From Streptomyces broussonetiae (lineage in GTDB: Bacteria; Actinomycetota; Actinomycetes; Streptomycetales; Streptomycetaceae), in NCBI RefSeq assembly GCF_009796285.1, contig NZ_CP047020.1, positions 3,038,001-3,102,000 of the forward strand: a stretch of DNA of 64,000 nt, in the 5' to 3' direction. The notes beneath the pieces are model-generated. The model was given only the letters and a program-made list of their open reading frames with translations, searched no databases and was not told the DNA's origin. Below, piece by piece: positions 46,904 to 55,873 of this stretch. Every line of letters begins with the position of its first letter. Within the stretch, counting starts at the first letter, position 1. A program made the translations under genes and the position numbers.

Positions 46904-48841
46904 ATGAGATCCAACCGCGCCAAGCTGCGCGCCGTGAGCATGGCAGCGACACTGCCGATGGTCGCCGGCGCGCTGGCGCTGGGCATACCCGCGGCACATG
47001 CCGCGGACAGCCCCGCTCGTCAAGCACTGAAGGGCACCAAGCCCGCATGGGCCACGGCCAAGGCGGACAAGGGCTCGACCGCGAACGGCGCCCAGGTGAA
47101 CGCCAGGGTGTACCTGGCCGGCCGGGACGCCGCCGGACTCGCCGCCTACGCCAAGGCGGTGTCCGACCCCAGCTCGCCGCTGTACGGCAAGTACCTGAGC
47201 ACCAAGCAGGCGCAGAACCGCTTCGGGGCCACCAAGGCCCAGGTGGCCGCGGTCAAGTCCTGGCTGACGTCGGCCGGCCTGAAGGTCACCGCGGTCACCC
47301 AGCACTACGTCGCCGTCTCCGGTGACGTGGCCGCCGCCGAGAAGGCGTTCGGCACCCGGCTGCACAACTACGCCAAGGGCTCGGCGACGTACCGCGCCCC
47401 GGAGCAGACCGCGTCCGTGCCGGCCGGCCTGCAGGGCGCCGTCCTGACCGTCACCGGCCTGGACAACGCGCCGCACAAGGCGAACCACGACGACCAGTTG
47501 CCGCCGCCGGACGCCGTGTTCAGGAACGCCGGGCCGTTCTCCTCGTACTTCGGCTCGAAGACCGCGAGCACGCTGCCGGACGCGTACGGCCAGAAGATCC
47601 CGTACGCGATCAAGGGCTACACCGGCAAGCAGCTGCGCGCCGCCTACGGCGCCGGCAGCTACACCGGCAAGGGTGTCCGCGTCGCCATCACGGACGCCTA
47701 CGCCTCGCCGACCATCGCCTACGACGCGGGCAAGTACGCGGTCAGGAACGGCGACCAGGCCTGGACGACCAGCCAGCTGCACCAGGTGCTGCCGGGCAAG
47801 TACACCAAGACCGACGAGTGCAAGGCGGCCGGCTGGTACGGCGAGGAGAGCCTCGACGTCGAGGCCGTGCACGCGGTGGCGCCCAACGCCGATGTCACCT
47901 ACGTCGCTTCGGCCTCCTGCTACGACGACGACCTGCTCGACTCGCTCGCCAAGGTCGTCGACAACCACCTGGCCGACATCGTCTCCAACTCCTGGGGCGA
48001 CACCGAGGCCGCGCAGACGCCGGACCTGGCGGCCGCCTACGACCAGGTCTTCCAGCTGGGCGCGGTCCAGGGCATCGGCTTCTACTTCTCCTCCGGTGAC
48101 AACGGCGACGAGGTCGCCAACACCGGTACGAAGCAGGTCGACTCGCCGGCCAACTCGGCCTGGGTGACCGCGGTCGGCGGCACCTCGCTGGCCGTCGGCA
48201 AGGGCGACAAGTACCTGTGGGAGACCGGCTGGGGCACCGAGAAGGCGACCCTGGCGGCCGACGGCAAGAGCTGGACCGCCTTCCCCGGCGCCTACACCGG
48301 CGGCGCGGGCGGCGGCACCAGCAAGACCGTGCCGCAGCCGTACTACCAGAAGGGCATCGTGCCCAAGGCGCTGGCCACGGCCAACAACGCCGCCGGCAAC
48401 CGCGTCGTCCCGGACATCGCGGCGATCGCCGACCCGAACACCGGCTTCCTGGTCGGCCAGACGCAGACCTTCCCGGACGGCACCGAGCAGTACAGCGAGT
48501 ACCGCATCGGCGGCACCTCGCTTGCCGCGCCGACCATCGCCGCCATCCAGGCGCTGGCCGAGGAGGCCCGCGGCAAGGCGATCGGCTTCGCCAACCCGCT
48601 GATCTACGCCGACTACGGCAAGAAGGACGTCTTCCACGACGTCACGGACCACCCGACCGGCACCGACCTGGCGGTCGCTCGCGTGGACTACGCCAACGGC
48701 TTCGACAAGGCCAAGGGCCTGCTGTACTCGGTCCGCAGCCTCGGCAAGGACAGCTCGCTGTCCGCGGTGAAGGGCTACGACGACGTGACGGGCGTGGGCT
48801 CTCCCGCGAACGGCTACGTGCAGTCGTACCGCAAGCACTGA
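46904..48841 (+). CDS. Secreted S53-family (sedolisin/kumamolisin-type) peptidase
   Basis: A 645-residue exported serine-carboxyl peptidase. Signal peptide about 1-39 (ALGIPAAHAA). The pro-domain (about 55-205) has the Pro-kumamolisin pattern VYLAGRDAAGLAAYAKAV and SSPLYGKYLSTKQAQNRFG. The catalytic domain carries Glu and Asp in GEESLDVEAVHAVAPNAD (about 312-330), the SSGDNGDEVA segment, and the nucleophile in IGGTSLAAPTIA (about 537). A calcium-site-like ending, GYDDVTGVGSPANGY, follows. It needs acid or local processing to remove the pro-region. ATG 46904 has AGGGGGT upstream; an in-frame ATG at 46874 would add MHANRIAGGS. It is followed by a long terminator hairpin. It should degrade extracellular protein. 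Confidence 0.92.
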   Translation: MRSNRAKLRAVSMAATLPMVAGALALGIPAAHAADSPARQALKGTKPAWATAKADKGSTANGAQVNARVYLAGRDAAGLAAYAKAVSDPSSPLYGKYLSTKQAQNRFGATKAQVAAVKSWLTSAGLKVTAVTQHYVAVSGDVAAAEKAFGTRLHNYAKGSATYRAPEQTASVPAGLQGAVLTVTGLDNAPHKANHDDQLPPPDAVFRNAGPFSSYFGSKTASTLPDAYGQKIPYAIKGYTGKQLRAAYGAGSYTGKGVRVAITDAYASPTIAYDAGKYAVRNGDQAWTTSQLHQVLPGKYTKTDECKAAGWYGEESLDVEAVHAVAPNADVTYVASASCYDDDLLDSLAKVVDNHLADIVSNSWGDTEAAQTPDLAAAYDQVFQLGAVQGIGFYFSSGDNGDEVANTGTKQVDSPANSAWVTAVGGTSLAVGKGDKYLWETGWGTEKATLAADGKSWTAFPGAYTGGAGGGTSKTVPQPYYQKGIVPKALATANNAAGNRVVPDIAAIADPNTGFLVGQTQTFPDGTEQYSEYRIGGTSLAAPTIAAIQALAEEARGKAIGFANPLIYADYGKKDVFHDVTDHPTGTDLAVARVDYANGFDKAKGLLYSVRSLGKDSSLSAVKGYDDVTGVGSPANGYVQSYRKH

Positions 48842-48863
48842 CGCACCGGTCCGCTCGGCGGAC

Positions 48864-48902
48864 AGGGGGTGCGGGGTCCCAGGACCCCGCACCCCCTTTT
48901 TC
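48864..48902 (+). terminator. Strong rho-independent terminator
   Basis: A perfect 16-bp inverted repeat (arms 48864-48879 and 48882-48897) with only a 2-nt centre, followed by a run of six T. It lies 22 nt after the peptidase stop and is one of the few hairpins here with a real T-tract. Confidence 0.9.
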
Positions 48903-49174
48903 CGTTTACGGCACCTATTGCGGCCCCCATCGCGACGCAAAGCAATGCCGCACATCACGTCAACAGCAACCCAAGAAAGCAAAAGACTCTCTCGTTGAAT
49001 GTAAAAGTTTCCTTTGCAGGAATGAAGGAATCCGCACTTGATCTTCATATTTATCGAGCCCTACGGTTAATCCGACTCAGGGGGGTCTTCGCCGCACAGC
49101 GGGGCGCTGATTTCCGCTCTGAATCATTCGCACGGTTCCGGATTGTTTTTTTCCATCACAACCAAAGGAACCTC
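48903..49174. other. AT-richer intergenic stretch
   Basis: About 270 bases with clearly lower GC than the surroundings (for example GAAAGCAAAAGACTCTCTCG and TTGAATGTAAAAGTTTCC). No gene is seen; it probably contains the promoter(s) of the secreted protein at 49175 and ends in an AAAGGA ribosome site. Confidence 0.5.
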
Positions 49175-50221
49175 ATGTCCCGATTCAGACCACGCCCCGT
49201 GGTCACGCTCGTCCTGTCCGCCGCCCTGTTTTCCGTCGGGCTTCCCGCGGGTATCGCACAGGCGGCGCCCGACGCCTGCACGGACGCGGTCGGCACCTTC
49301 TCCGCGGAGACGGTGAGCCCCGGCTGCGGCTCCTCGCCGACGCCCACGCCGACCGCGACCGGCTCGCCGAGCCCCTCCTCCACCGGCATCCCCGGTGTGG
49401 CCATCGGCACCGACGGCTGGATCACCTACTCCGACGACGCCACCACCCAGTTCGGCGTCACGGGCACCGTCAAGACCATCGACGGCACGGTCCAGAGCGA
49501 CGGCACCTGCCAGTTCGACGACTCCAGCAGCGACTCGTCGTCGGCCACAACCTACGAGCAGGAGGTCGGCTACAACCCGACCACCTGCCAGGAGCGGGTC
49601 CTGACCGGGAGCATCACGACCGCCCAGGAGGCCTCCCTGGCCTCGCCGGCGGACACCAACGACGTCCCCGAGACGCCGCAGGCCGCCAGCAGCGCCGGCG
49701 ACACCGGGGCCACCGTCAACGCCGCCGACAACCCCTATGACGAGACGGGTGCGGCCGAGACGGCCGCCACCACCTCGTACAGCAACGCGCACACGAAGAC
49801 GGCGTGGATCGACCCGGTGAACATCACCATCACGTCGCTGACCACCAACCTGCGCTGGCCGCTGTACGGCGCCGGGGGCACGCTGAGCGCCCGCAACAAC
49901 GCCTACAAGTTCAAGTACGACGGCTGGTCGACCTCCGGCACGCCGAAGCCGTCGTTCAGCACCATCAGCGACGGGTGGGGCACCGGCGGCGCCGAGACCT
50001 TCAAGAACAACGACTTCGAGGACATCGTCCTCGCGCTGCTCGGCACGTCCGGCTGGGCCGCCTGCGGCTTCAGCACGGCCACGGCCGTCTTCAAGCACAA
50101 CGTGCACGTCTACGGCCACCGCGACGGCTCCCGGTCCCACACCTGGAGCGACAGCAAGGCGGGGGGCTGCTCGAACCTGGTGCACCACCGGACCTCGAAC
50201 GGCTGGGGATGGACCTCCTGA
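49175..50221 (+). CDS. Secreted hypothetical protein
   Basis: A 348-residue exported protein with signal peptide (about 1-31, ending IAQAA). A Pro/Thr/Ser linker (SPTPTPTATGSPSPSS) follows, then a Ser/Thr/Asp-rich middle part with paired cysteines, and a C-terminal region (about 205-348) with HTKTAWIDPVNITITSLTTN, LRWPLYGAGGTLSARNNAY and VYGHRDGSRSHTWSD. Aromatic and Thr-rich strands suggest a beta-sandwich or carbohydrate-binding fold, but I do not recognise a family. ATG 49175 follows AAAGGA at 49163-49168. The next gene begins within its last codons. The AT-richer leader is unlike neighbouring genes. Confidence 0.82.
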   Translation: MSRFRPRPVVTLVLSAALFSVGLPAGIAQAAPDACTDAVGTFSAETVSPGCGSSPTPTPTATGSPSPSSTGIPGVAIGTDGWITYSDDATTQFGVTGTVKTIDGTVQSDGTCQFDDSSSDSSSATTYEQEVGYNPTTCQERVLTGSITTAQEASLASPADTNDVPETPQAASSAGDTGATVNAADNPYDETGAAETAATTSYSNAHTKTAWIDPVNITITSLTTNLRWPLYGAGGTLSARNNAYKFKYDGWSTSGTPKPSFSTISDGWGTGGAETFKNNDFEDIVLALLGTSGWAACGFSTATAVFKHNVHVYGHRDGSRSHTWSDSKAGGCSNLVHHRTSNGWGWTS

Positions 50222-50877
50222 CGATGAGCCCGCTCGACGGGCCGTCCCACGCGCCTCGTCCTCGACGGACGGGCGCGTGGGGCGCCGCCCTGCTCCTTGC
50301 GGCCCTGGCGCTGACGGCCACCGGCTGCTCGTCCGGCACCACCGCCACCCCCGGTACGCCCGCCGCGGCGGCCGACGTGAAACTGACCGATCCGGGCACG
50401 GTGGCCGTGCAGTACTCGACGGCCCTGTTCTCCGCACAGTTCGAGCGCGCCTCCGCCTATGTCCTGCCCCGGGAGCGCGGCGTCCTGAAGGTGCTGTTCA
50501 CCGGCATGACCAGTTCCTCGGTCCGGGCCGAGAACCTGGGCGTCGGCTCCGTCGCCACGAAGGCCGACTCCGCGACCGTGGTCATGACCGGCAGGATGTG
50601 CAGCGCTCCCGTGGTCCCCAAGGGAGCCACCGTGGATCCGCGCAAGCACGAGAAATGCATCGAGAACCACCAGCGCGATTCCTCTGATCCTGCCTTCAAG
50701 GTGGCGGTCTGCAAGAATTCCGGGAAATGGTATGTATGCTTCCCGAAGTTCGAGGAGGCGATGCAGAACGGTTCCCAGGGTTCGCAGGGCTCTGCGGGTT
50801 CTCAGGGCTCCGATGGCTCGCAGGGATCTGAGGATTCCGCGGCTTCTGCTTCGGTGTCGCCGAGCGCCAAGAAGTGA
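50209..50877 (+). CDS. Putative lipoprotein with Ser/Gly/Gln repeat tail
   Basis: A 222-residue lipoprotein candidate. The hydrophobic signal WGAALLLAALALTATGC ends in a lipobox-like TATGC. The mature domain (about 55-180) contains ADVKLTDPGTVAVQYSTALF, ERASAYVLPRERGVLKVLFT, and three later cysteines (MCSAP, KHEKCIEN, VAVCKNSGKWYVCF), so a disulfide-linked beta fold is likely. The last 40 residues are a low-complexity tail of GSQGSQGS/GSDGSQGS units. ATG 50209 overlaps the end of the preceding gene by 13 nt; ATG 50224 is an alternative start, five codons shorter. Translational coupling with the secreted protein suggests a joint function. No family is recognised. Confidence 0.78.
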   Translation: MDLLTMSPLDGPSHAPRPRRTGAWGAALLLAALALTATGCSSGTTATPGTPAAAADVKLTDPGTVAVQYSTALFSAQFERASAYVLPRERGVLKVLFTGMTSSSVRAENLGVGSVATKADSATVVMTGRMCSAPVVPKGATVDPRKHEKCIENHQRDSSDPAFKVAVCKNSGKWYVCFPKFEEAMQNGSQGSQGSAGSQGSDGSQGSEDSAASASVSPSAKK

Positions 50878-50896
50878 GAGATTTAGTTCCGCCCCA

Positions 50897-50946
50897 TTCC
50901 GGTTTTCCGTCCCGCCCTGGACGGTATAGCGGACGGAAAACCGGAA
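50897..50946. terminator. Bidirectional terminator
   Basis: A perfect 16-bp inverted repeat (arms 50897-50912 and 50931-50946, 18-nt loop) between the convergent lipoprotein and membrane-protein genes. Confidence 0.88.
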
Positions 50947-50961
50947 AGGCGGCCCTTTGGG

Positions 50962-51336
50962 TCAGCCGGTCCCGCGATGCCGGTGCTCGCGCAGGAGGAA
51001 GACGACGAACCCGGCGGCGACCAGCACCGCACCGGCGACCAGGAACGGCACCGGCGCGCACTCATCGGTGCAGGTGCTCCCGCTCGCCGACACCTGGCAC
51101 ACGTTCCCGGGGCCACCCCGGTTGAGATAGGCGAGATAGAAGAGCGGCAGCCCCAGCCCCGCGAGCCCCCCGACGGCGGCGTCCCGGTGGCCCTTGCGCA
51201 GCAGCAGCACGGCGGCCGCCCCGCCCACGACGAGCAGCACCACGCCGACCGTCAACAGCGCGACCAGGCCGAGCGCGAGGCACCCTCCGACAGCGAGCCA
51301 CGCCAGAAACCAACCCCACTGCGAACTGCGGCGCAC
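50962..51336 (-). CDS. Small integral membrane protein
   Basis: A 124-residue membrane protein with three to four hydrophobic segments: WGWFLAWLAVGGCLALGLVA, VVLLVVGGAAAVLLL, GLAGLGLPLFYLAYL and, at the end, VPFLVAGAVLVAAGFVVFLL. A loop with three cysteines (NVCQVSASGSTCTDEC) lies between the last segments and may form disulfides or bind metal. The start is GTG 51336 with GGGAGG at 51340-51346 on the minus strand; longer in-frame starts add disordered sequence without a ribosome site. It is convergent with the lipoprotein gene. Function unknown. Confidence 0.78.
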   Translation of the reverse strand: MRRSSQWGWFLAWLAVGGCLALGLVALLTVGVVLLVVGGAAAVLLLRKGHRDAAVGGLAGLGLPLFYLAYLNRGGPGNVCQVSASGSTCTDECAPVPFLVAGAVLVAAGFVVFLLREHRHRGTG

Positions 51337-51891
51337 AGTGCCTCCCTGGTCAGGGGTGCCTCTCGAGTGAGGCGATGAAAGAGGTCCAGGCCCTGAGCCG
51401 ATCGTACGACCTGCGCCACTCGCACACGAGAGCGATGTCATCGCTGGTGCCGCCGCCGTGGGGCCCCCGGCCAACTCCGCGACGGACTCGGGCCGTTCGG
51501 CCGACGACGGGCGGCGAACCGCCCGGACCACCGCCCTGCGTCCGCGACCGGTCCCGACCCGCTCACGCCGCCCGCCCCGCCGCCCGCCGCGCCGGTGCGG
51601 GTGCCGTTTAACACGACTCTCCTCGCCATGTCCGCAGCGACACGTGTCGGCCGGGGGTGAGAAGGCGTCAGAGAATCACCCCAAAGGCGTAATAGTACGT
51701 CAATACTACCTTTTTCTGTATTTCTTGACGGGTAGTCAGCTGCCTGGAGAGGCGGAGTTCCAGGCCGCGAATGCCCCGTTTGGCCCCATAGTGCAATCTT
51801 CCGGAATTGCCGACTTGTCAGCTCTCGATACTTTTGATCCCAAGCCGGCTGACGGGCCGGCATCTCCGAGACACCTGACAGGAGAAGCAAC
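51337..51891. other. Intergenic region with AT-rich promoter segment
   Basis: About 555 bases without a supported gene. The right part is AT-rich for this genome and contains the inverted repeat TAGTA (51693-51697) and TACTA (51704-51708), flanked by TTTTT and TTGACGGGTAGTCAG. It is probably the promoter and leader of the secreted protein at 51892. Confidence 0.5.
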
Positions 51892-52431
51892 ATGAAGCTC
51901 GCCCGTTCCAACATGGTGACCGCCGCCATCGGGGCCGCCGCGGCGCTTGCCGCGACCGGCATCACCTATGCCTCGGCCGCCTCCGTTCCGCCGCCCCAGG
52001 CGGCCCCGGCCGCTGCTGCCGTGGTGCCGCTCGGCGGCGATTCAGGACAAAACAACAACAACAGCAACAACAATGCAGGCAAGGGTAACGAGGGCAAGGG
52101 CAATGAGGGCGGAGGCAACGGGGGCTGGGGCGGTGAGCGCCACCACCGGGAGGGCCGGATCCTCATCAACGAGCGGTCTTACTCCTCCCGCCCCGGCGAC
52201 TGCATCACCGTCATCAGCGGCCTCGGCGCCAAGACCCTGAACATCCGCAACGAGAGCCACAAGACCGTCGAGGTCTTCCGTGGAGCGGTCTGCGACAACG
52301 GCGCCCCCATCGCCACCGTCGGCCCTCACAGCGCCAGCTTCGGCGTCCACGCTTGCCCTCCCAAGGGCGTCCACGTCAAGGACGGCGTGCTGGCCAGCTT
52401 CCGTGTAATCCGGCACCACGAGGACGACTGA
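51892..52431 (+). CDS. Secreted protein with Asn/Gly linker
   Basis: A 179-residue exported protein: signal peptide about 1-30 (AAIGAAAALAATGITYASAA), a Pro/Ala segment, a low-complexity linker of Asn and Gly/Lys/Glu (QNNNNSNNNAGKGNEGKGNE, then GGGNGGWGG), and a compact C-terminal domain of about 90 residues. That domain starts RILINERSYSSRPGDCITVI and has three cysteines (GDC, AVCDNG, HACPPKG), an odd number, and a His/Asp-rich end (RHHEDD). It looks beta-rich. No family recognised. ATG 51892 follows AGGAG. It is followed by a strong hairpin. Confidence 0.82.
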   Translation: MKLARSNMVTAAIGAAAALAATGITYASAASVPPPQAAPAAAAVVPLGGDSGQNNNNSNNNAGKGNEGKGNEGGGNGGWGGERHHREGRILINERSYSSRPGDCITVISGLGAKTLNIRNESHKTVEVFRGAVCDNGAPIATVGPHSASFGVHACPPKGVHVKDGVLASFRVIRHHEDD

Positions 52432-52457
52432 TCCGATACCGACAGCACGACAGGGAG

Positions 52458-52484
52458 CCCCGGCCCGCCGGAATCGGGCCGGGG
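52458..52484 (+). terminator. Terminator hairpin
   Basis: A perfect 10-bp inverted repeat (CCCCGGCCCG at 52458-52467 and CGGGCCGGGG at 52475-52484, 7-nt loop), extended by AGGG/CCCT flanks, 26 nt after the stop of the secreted protein. The 320 nt that follow to the next gene hold no supported gene. Confidence 0.8.
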
Positions 52485-52815
52485 ACCCTGATCACGACCC
52501 GTTGTCCGACCACCCGCACGCCGTACACACACCGGCCGGGCCGGCCATCAGGCGCCACCCTTCCGGCGTCGGGGCGGTCGTCCCCTCCTTCACCGGCCGA
52601 CCCACCTGGTGCCGTCCCCCGGTACGCCTCGCGTCGGTCCGTGTCGTCGCGCCAGGGCCGTCGGCTTCCCTTTCCTTCCGTGCGTTTCCCCACCCCCGAA
52701 CGGTGAGGAAGGGCGCAAGCACCGCACCGGCGACGTGCTCGACGCAGCAGCCGACCGGTCGGGCACGCGCCACGGCAGCAATGTCCCGTATCCGCGACAC
52801 TACGGGGTGAACCAG

Positions 52816-53295
52816 ATGAGTATGCGCCTGGTGGAGGACACCAGCGACGACACCTACGTCCTGGACCTCCTCGACATCACCTTGACCCCCGCACAGCCGT
52901 TGCTGGGGCGCAAGGTCCGCTGGGAGATGGACGGCTACCTCAAGGAGTCCGTCGATCTGACCCGGGTCACCTGCAGTGTGATCATGAAGTTCGGTCCGGT
53001 GAAAATACTGGACAACAGCTACCGGCTGCCCGACCTGCTGGCGCGCATGGGCGCGAGGCTGTCGGGGGATCCCAGGCCGCCCGCCGGACCCTGGCGGCAG
53101 GCGTGGAACCTTCAGCTGCCCGAGTCGGTGCCGGTGGCCCGGCACCGGATCCGCCTGCGGGCACGGACGGAGAGCGGGAAGAACTTCTTCGCCCTGGACA
53201 TCCCGCTGGACTTCAGCCACAGATTCCGTCCGGCCGCGACGGGCGACGGCAGAGGCCCACGCGTCCTGCACAGCACGCGCTACAGCTGGCTCTGA
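52816..53295 (+). CDS. ML (MD-2/NPC2-like lipid-recognition) domain protein
   Basis: A 159-residue protein that resembles ML-domain lipid-binding proteins from end to end. The order of elements is YVLDLLDITLTPAQPLLGRK, then VIMKFGPVKILDNSYRLPDL (compare the NPC2-like pattern VKYGGIPILSETYDLCDLL), then GPWRQAWNLQLPESVPVARH and RIRLRARTESGKNFFALDIP. Unlike eukaryotic members it has only one Cys (about 53) and no signal peptide, so it is probably cytoplasmic and disulfide-free. By family it may carry a lipid or polyketide-like hydrophobic ligand. GTG 52807 is an alternative start. It is single, with no obvious operon partner. The family call is by eye and should be confirmed by structure-based search. 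Confidence 0.65.
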   Translation: MSMRLVEDTSDDTYVLDLLDITLTPAQPLLGRKVRWEMDGYLKESVDLTRVTCSVIMKFGPVKILDNSYRLPDLLARMGARLSGDPRPPAGPWRQAWNLQLPESVPVARHRIRLRARTESGKNFFALDIPLDFSHRFRPAATGDGRGPRVLHSTRYSWL

Positions 53296-53341
53296 GCGGA
53301 CGCACGGCCGGGCCGTCCCACGGGGGCCTGCCGGCCGGGGG

Positions 53342-54556
53342 TCAGTGGTGCAGTGCCCCCGACCCCTCCGGGAGGTGGGACGTGACGACCCGCCCGGCCG
53401 ACGGGGTCACCCTGCGCCGGTCCACCGCGTACGCCACGCTCGCCACGCCCAGGCCGAGGACCGCCAGGGCGGCGCCGGCCAGCGCCGGGGAGGTGGCCCC
53501 GAAGCCCGCCGCGAGTGCCAGCCCGCCGATCCAGGCGCCGCCTGCGTTGGCCAGGTTGAAGGCCGCCTGGTTGGCCGAGGAGGCCAGGGAGGGGGCCGCC
53601 GACGCCTTCTCCATGACCATGAGCTGGAGCGGGGAGCCGGTGATGAACGCGGCCATGCCCAGCAGGGTGACGGCCACCGCCGCACTCCACTCGGCCCGCA
53701 TCAGGGCGGGGAACAGCAGCAGCACGACACCGAGGGAGGCCAGACCGCCGAAGAGCGTGCCGCGCAGGGAGTGGTCCGCGAGCCGGCCGCCGAGCAGGTT
53801 GCCCGCGGTCGCGCCGACGCCGAAGAGAGCCAGGAGCAGGGTCACGCTGCCCTCGGCGAAGCCGGCCGACGCGGTCAGCATCGGGGTGACGTAGCTGTAG
53901 GCCGCGAAGAGCGCGCCGAAGCCCGCCACCGTCGTACCGAGTGCCAGCCAGACCGGCAGCGACCTGAGCGCGGCCAGTTCGCCGCGCAGGCCCGTCGAGG
54001 GCGCGCGGGTGTGGTCGTGCGGGATCAGCAGTGCCAGCGAGGCGATCGCCGCGAGGCCGATCACGCTCACGCCGAGGAAGGTCGCGCGCCAGCCGAGGTG
54101 CTGGCCCATGAGCGTGGCCACGGGGACGCCCGCGATGTTGGCGACGGTCAGGCCGAGGAACATCAGCGACACCGAGCGGGCCTTGCGCTCCGGAGCGACC
54201 ATCGACGTCGCGACGACCGCGCCCACGCCGAAGAAGGCGCCGTGCGGCAGGCCGCTGAGGAAGCGGGCGGCCAGCAGGGAGTCGTTGCCGGGGGCGAACG
54301 CGGACAGCGCGTTGCCGACGACGAACAGCCCCATGAGGGCGATCAGGACCGTGCGGCGGGACATGCGCGCCGTCACGGCGGCCAGCAGCGGGGCGCCGAT
54401 GACGACGCCGAGCGCGTACGCCGAGACCAGGTGTCCGGCGCTGGGGATGGAGATGTGCAGATCGTCCGCGACCTCGGGCAGCAGGCCCATCATCACGAAC
54501 TCGGTCGTACCGATACCGAAAGCGCCGACGGCCAGAGCGAGCAGGGCCAGGGGCAT
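53342..54556 (-). CDS. MFS transporter (drug/sugar efflux, AraJ-like)
   Basis: A 404-residue major-facilitator protein with 12 predicted membrane segments. Its N-terminus (LALAVGAFGIGTTEFVMMGL) carries the EFVMMGLLP motif of the AraJ/Cml-type efflux subgroup. The motif A region is ARMSRRTVLIALMGLFVVGN. These transporters export antibiotics, arabinose-like sugars or other small molecules by proton antiport. It lies 92 nt downstream of the exo/endonuclease-phosphatase gene on the same strand. No local regulator is directly adjacent. Substrate unknown. Confidence 0.92.
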   Translation of the reverse strand: MPLALLALAVGAFGIGTTEFVMMGLLPEVADDLHISIPSAGHLVSAYALGVVIGAPLLAAVTARMSRRTVLIALMGLFVVGNALSAFAPGNDSLLAARFLSGLPHGAFFGVGAVVATSMVAPERKARSVSLMFLGLTVANIAGVPVATLMGQHLGWRATFLGVSVIGLAAIASLALLIPHDHTRAPSTGLRGELAALRSLPVWLALGTTVAGFGALFAAYSYVTPMLTASAGFAEGSVTLLLALFGVGATAGNLLGGRLADHSLRGTLFGGLASLGVVLLLFPALMRAEWSAAVAVTLLGMAAFITGSPLQLMVMEKASAAPSLASSANQAAFNLANAGGAWIGGLALAAGFGATSPALAGAALAVLGLGVASVAYAVDRRRVTPSAGRVVTSHLPEGSGALHH

Positions 54557-54648
54557 GAAGGGCCTTTGCCTTTCAGGGGAGAGGAGGGTTCCGTCCAGTC
54601 TAAGTTCAGCTACGGAACAAAGCCTCTCAGGCCCAGTATTCCAACGGG

Positions 54649-55686
54649 TTACGACGGCGTGTCCAGCTTCACACGAGCAGCCACCGGAAGGTGATCACTG
54701 CTGGTGCGCGGCAGCGTCCAGGAACTCTCGGGCTCGACGCCCTTGACCATGATCTGGTCGATCCGGGCCATCGGGAACGACGCCGGCCAGCTGAACCCGA
54801 AGCCGCTGCCCGCCGCGCCCTGCGTGGAGCGCATCTGGGAGGTCACGGCGTTGAGCGAGCGGTCGTTCATCGTACCGTTCAGGTCGCCGAGCAGGATGAC
54901 CCGCTTGAGCGGCTCGGCGGCGATGGCCTCGCCGAGCGCGTCGGCGCTCGTGTCGCGCTGCCGGGCGGTGAACCCGGCCTCCACCTTCACCCGCACCGAG
55001 GGCATGTGCGCGACGTACACCGCGATCGGGCCCTTGGGGGTCGTGACGGTGGCGCGCATCGCCCGCTTCCAGCCGAGCTTGATGTCGACGTCCCGCACGT
55101 CGCTCATCGGGTACTTGCTCCACAGCCCGACCGTGCCGACGACCGCGTGGTACCTGTACGTCGGCGCGAGCGCCTTCTCGTAGACGGGCACGGCGGTGCT
55201 CGGGACCTCCTCCAGGGCGAGCACGTCGGCGCCGGAGGAGGCGACGGCACGGGCGGTCGTGACGGGGTGGGGGTTGTCGGCGTTGACGTTGTGGGTGGCC
55301 ACCATCAGGTCGCCGCCCGTTCCCGTGCGGTCGACGAGCAGCCCGCCGAAGAGGTTCAGCCACACGATCACCGGGAGCAGGATCGCGAGCAGGGCCGTGG
55401 CCGACTTGCGGAGCAGGGCGCAGAGCAGGAGCAGCGGGACGGCCAGGCCCAGCCAGGGCAGGAAGGTCTCCGTGAGGCTGCCGAGGTTGCCCACCTGGTT
55501 CGGGATGTGCGAGTGCAGCAGCATCACCAGGGCCAGGAGGAGGGCGAGGAGCGCGAGGACGATGCCGCGGCGCCAGATGCCCGGGTCGCCGCGCCAGCCG
55601 GTGAACATGCGGCGGAGCCGGGATCCAGGTCGCTTCGGCCCCGAGCCACCGCTCGCCGTCTGCGAAATGTATGCCTGCTGCGCCAT
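54649..55686 (-). CDS. Membrane-anchored endonuclease/exonuclease/phosphatase-family protein
   Basis: A 345-residue protein with three membrane segments at the N-terminus (GIVLALLALLLALVMLLHSH, ETFLPWLGLAVPLLLLCALL and ALLAILLPVIVWLNLFGGLL) and a catalytic EEP domain outside (about 115-345). Active-site segments are MVATHNVNADNP, VLALEEVPS, ILLGDLNGTMND and TSSDHLPVAARV, which supply Asn, Glu, Asp/Asn and the final Asp-His. EEP enzymes cleave phosphodiesters (nucleic acid, lipids, sphingomyelin, phosphoinositides). The external placement suggests a lipid or environmental substrate. ATG 55686 (MAQQAYIS) is used; an upstream start adds only MCTAGSEADG. Confidence 0.88.
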   Translation of the reverse strand: MAQQAYISQTASGGSGPKRPGSRLRRMFTGWRGDPGIWRRGIVLALLALLLALVMLLHSHIPNQVGNLGSLTETFLPWLGLAVPLLLLCALLRKSATALLAILLPVIVWLNLFGGLLVDRTGTGGDLMVATHNVNADNPHPVTTARAVASSGADVLALEEVPSTAVPVYEKALAPTYRYHAVVGTVGLWSKYPMSDVRDVDIKLGWKRAMRATVTTPKGPIAVYVAHMPSVRVKVEAGFTARQRDTSADALGEAIAAEPLKRVILLGDLNGTMNDRSLNAVTSQMRSTQGAAGSGFGFSWPASFPMARIDQIMVKGVEPESSWTLPRTSSDHLPVAARVKLDTPS

Positions 55687-55873
55687 ACCGTCTGCCTCAC
55701 TGCCTGCCGTGCACACCGTCGTCCCCCCGTGCCGTTCCGACCCTAGGGGATGATCGGTTCCGTTCCCGCCGTCCGATGACGGCCGTACGGAAGTCGAGGA
55801 CGAACGGGGCGGGGCTGCGAGTTCCGTTCACCCCCCGGACACCCGGGTCTGTGACGAAACGCGCACATGGATG

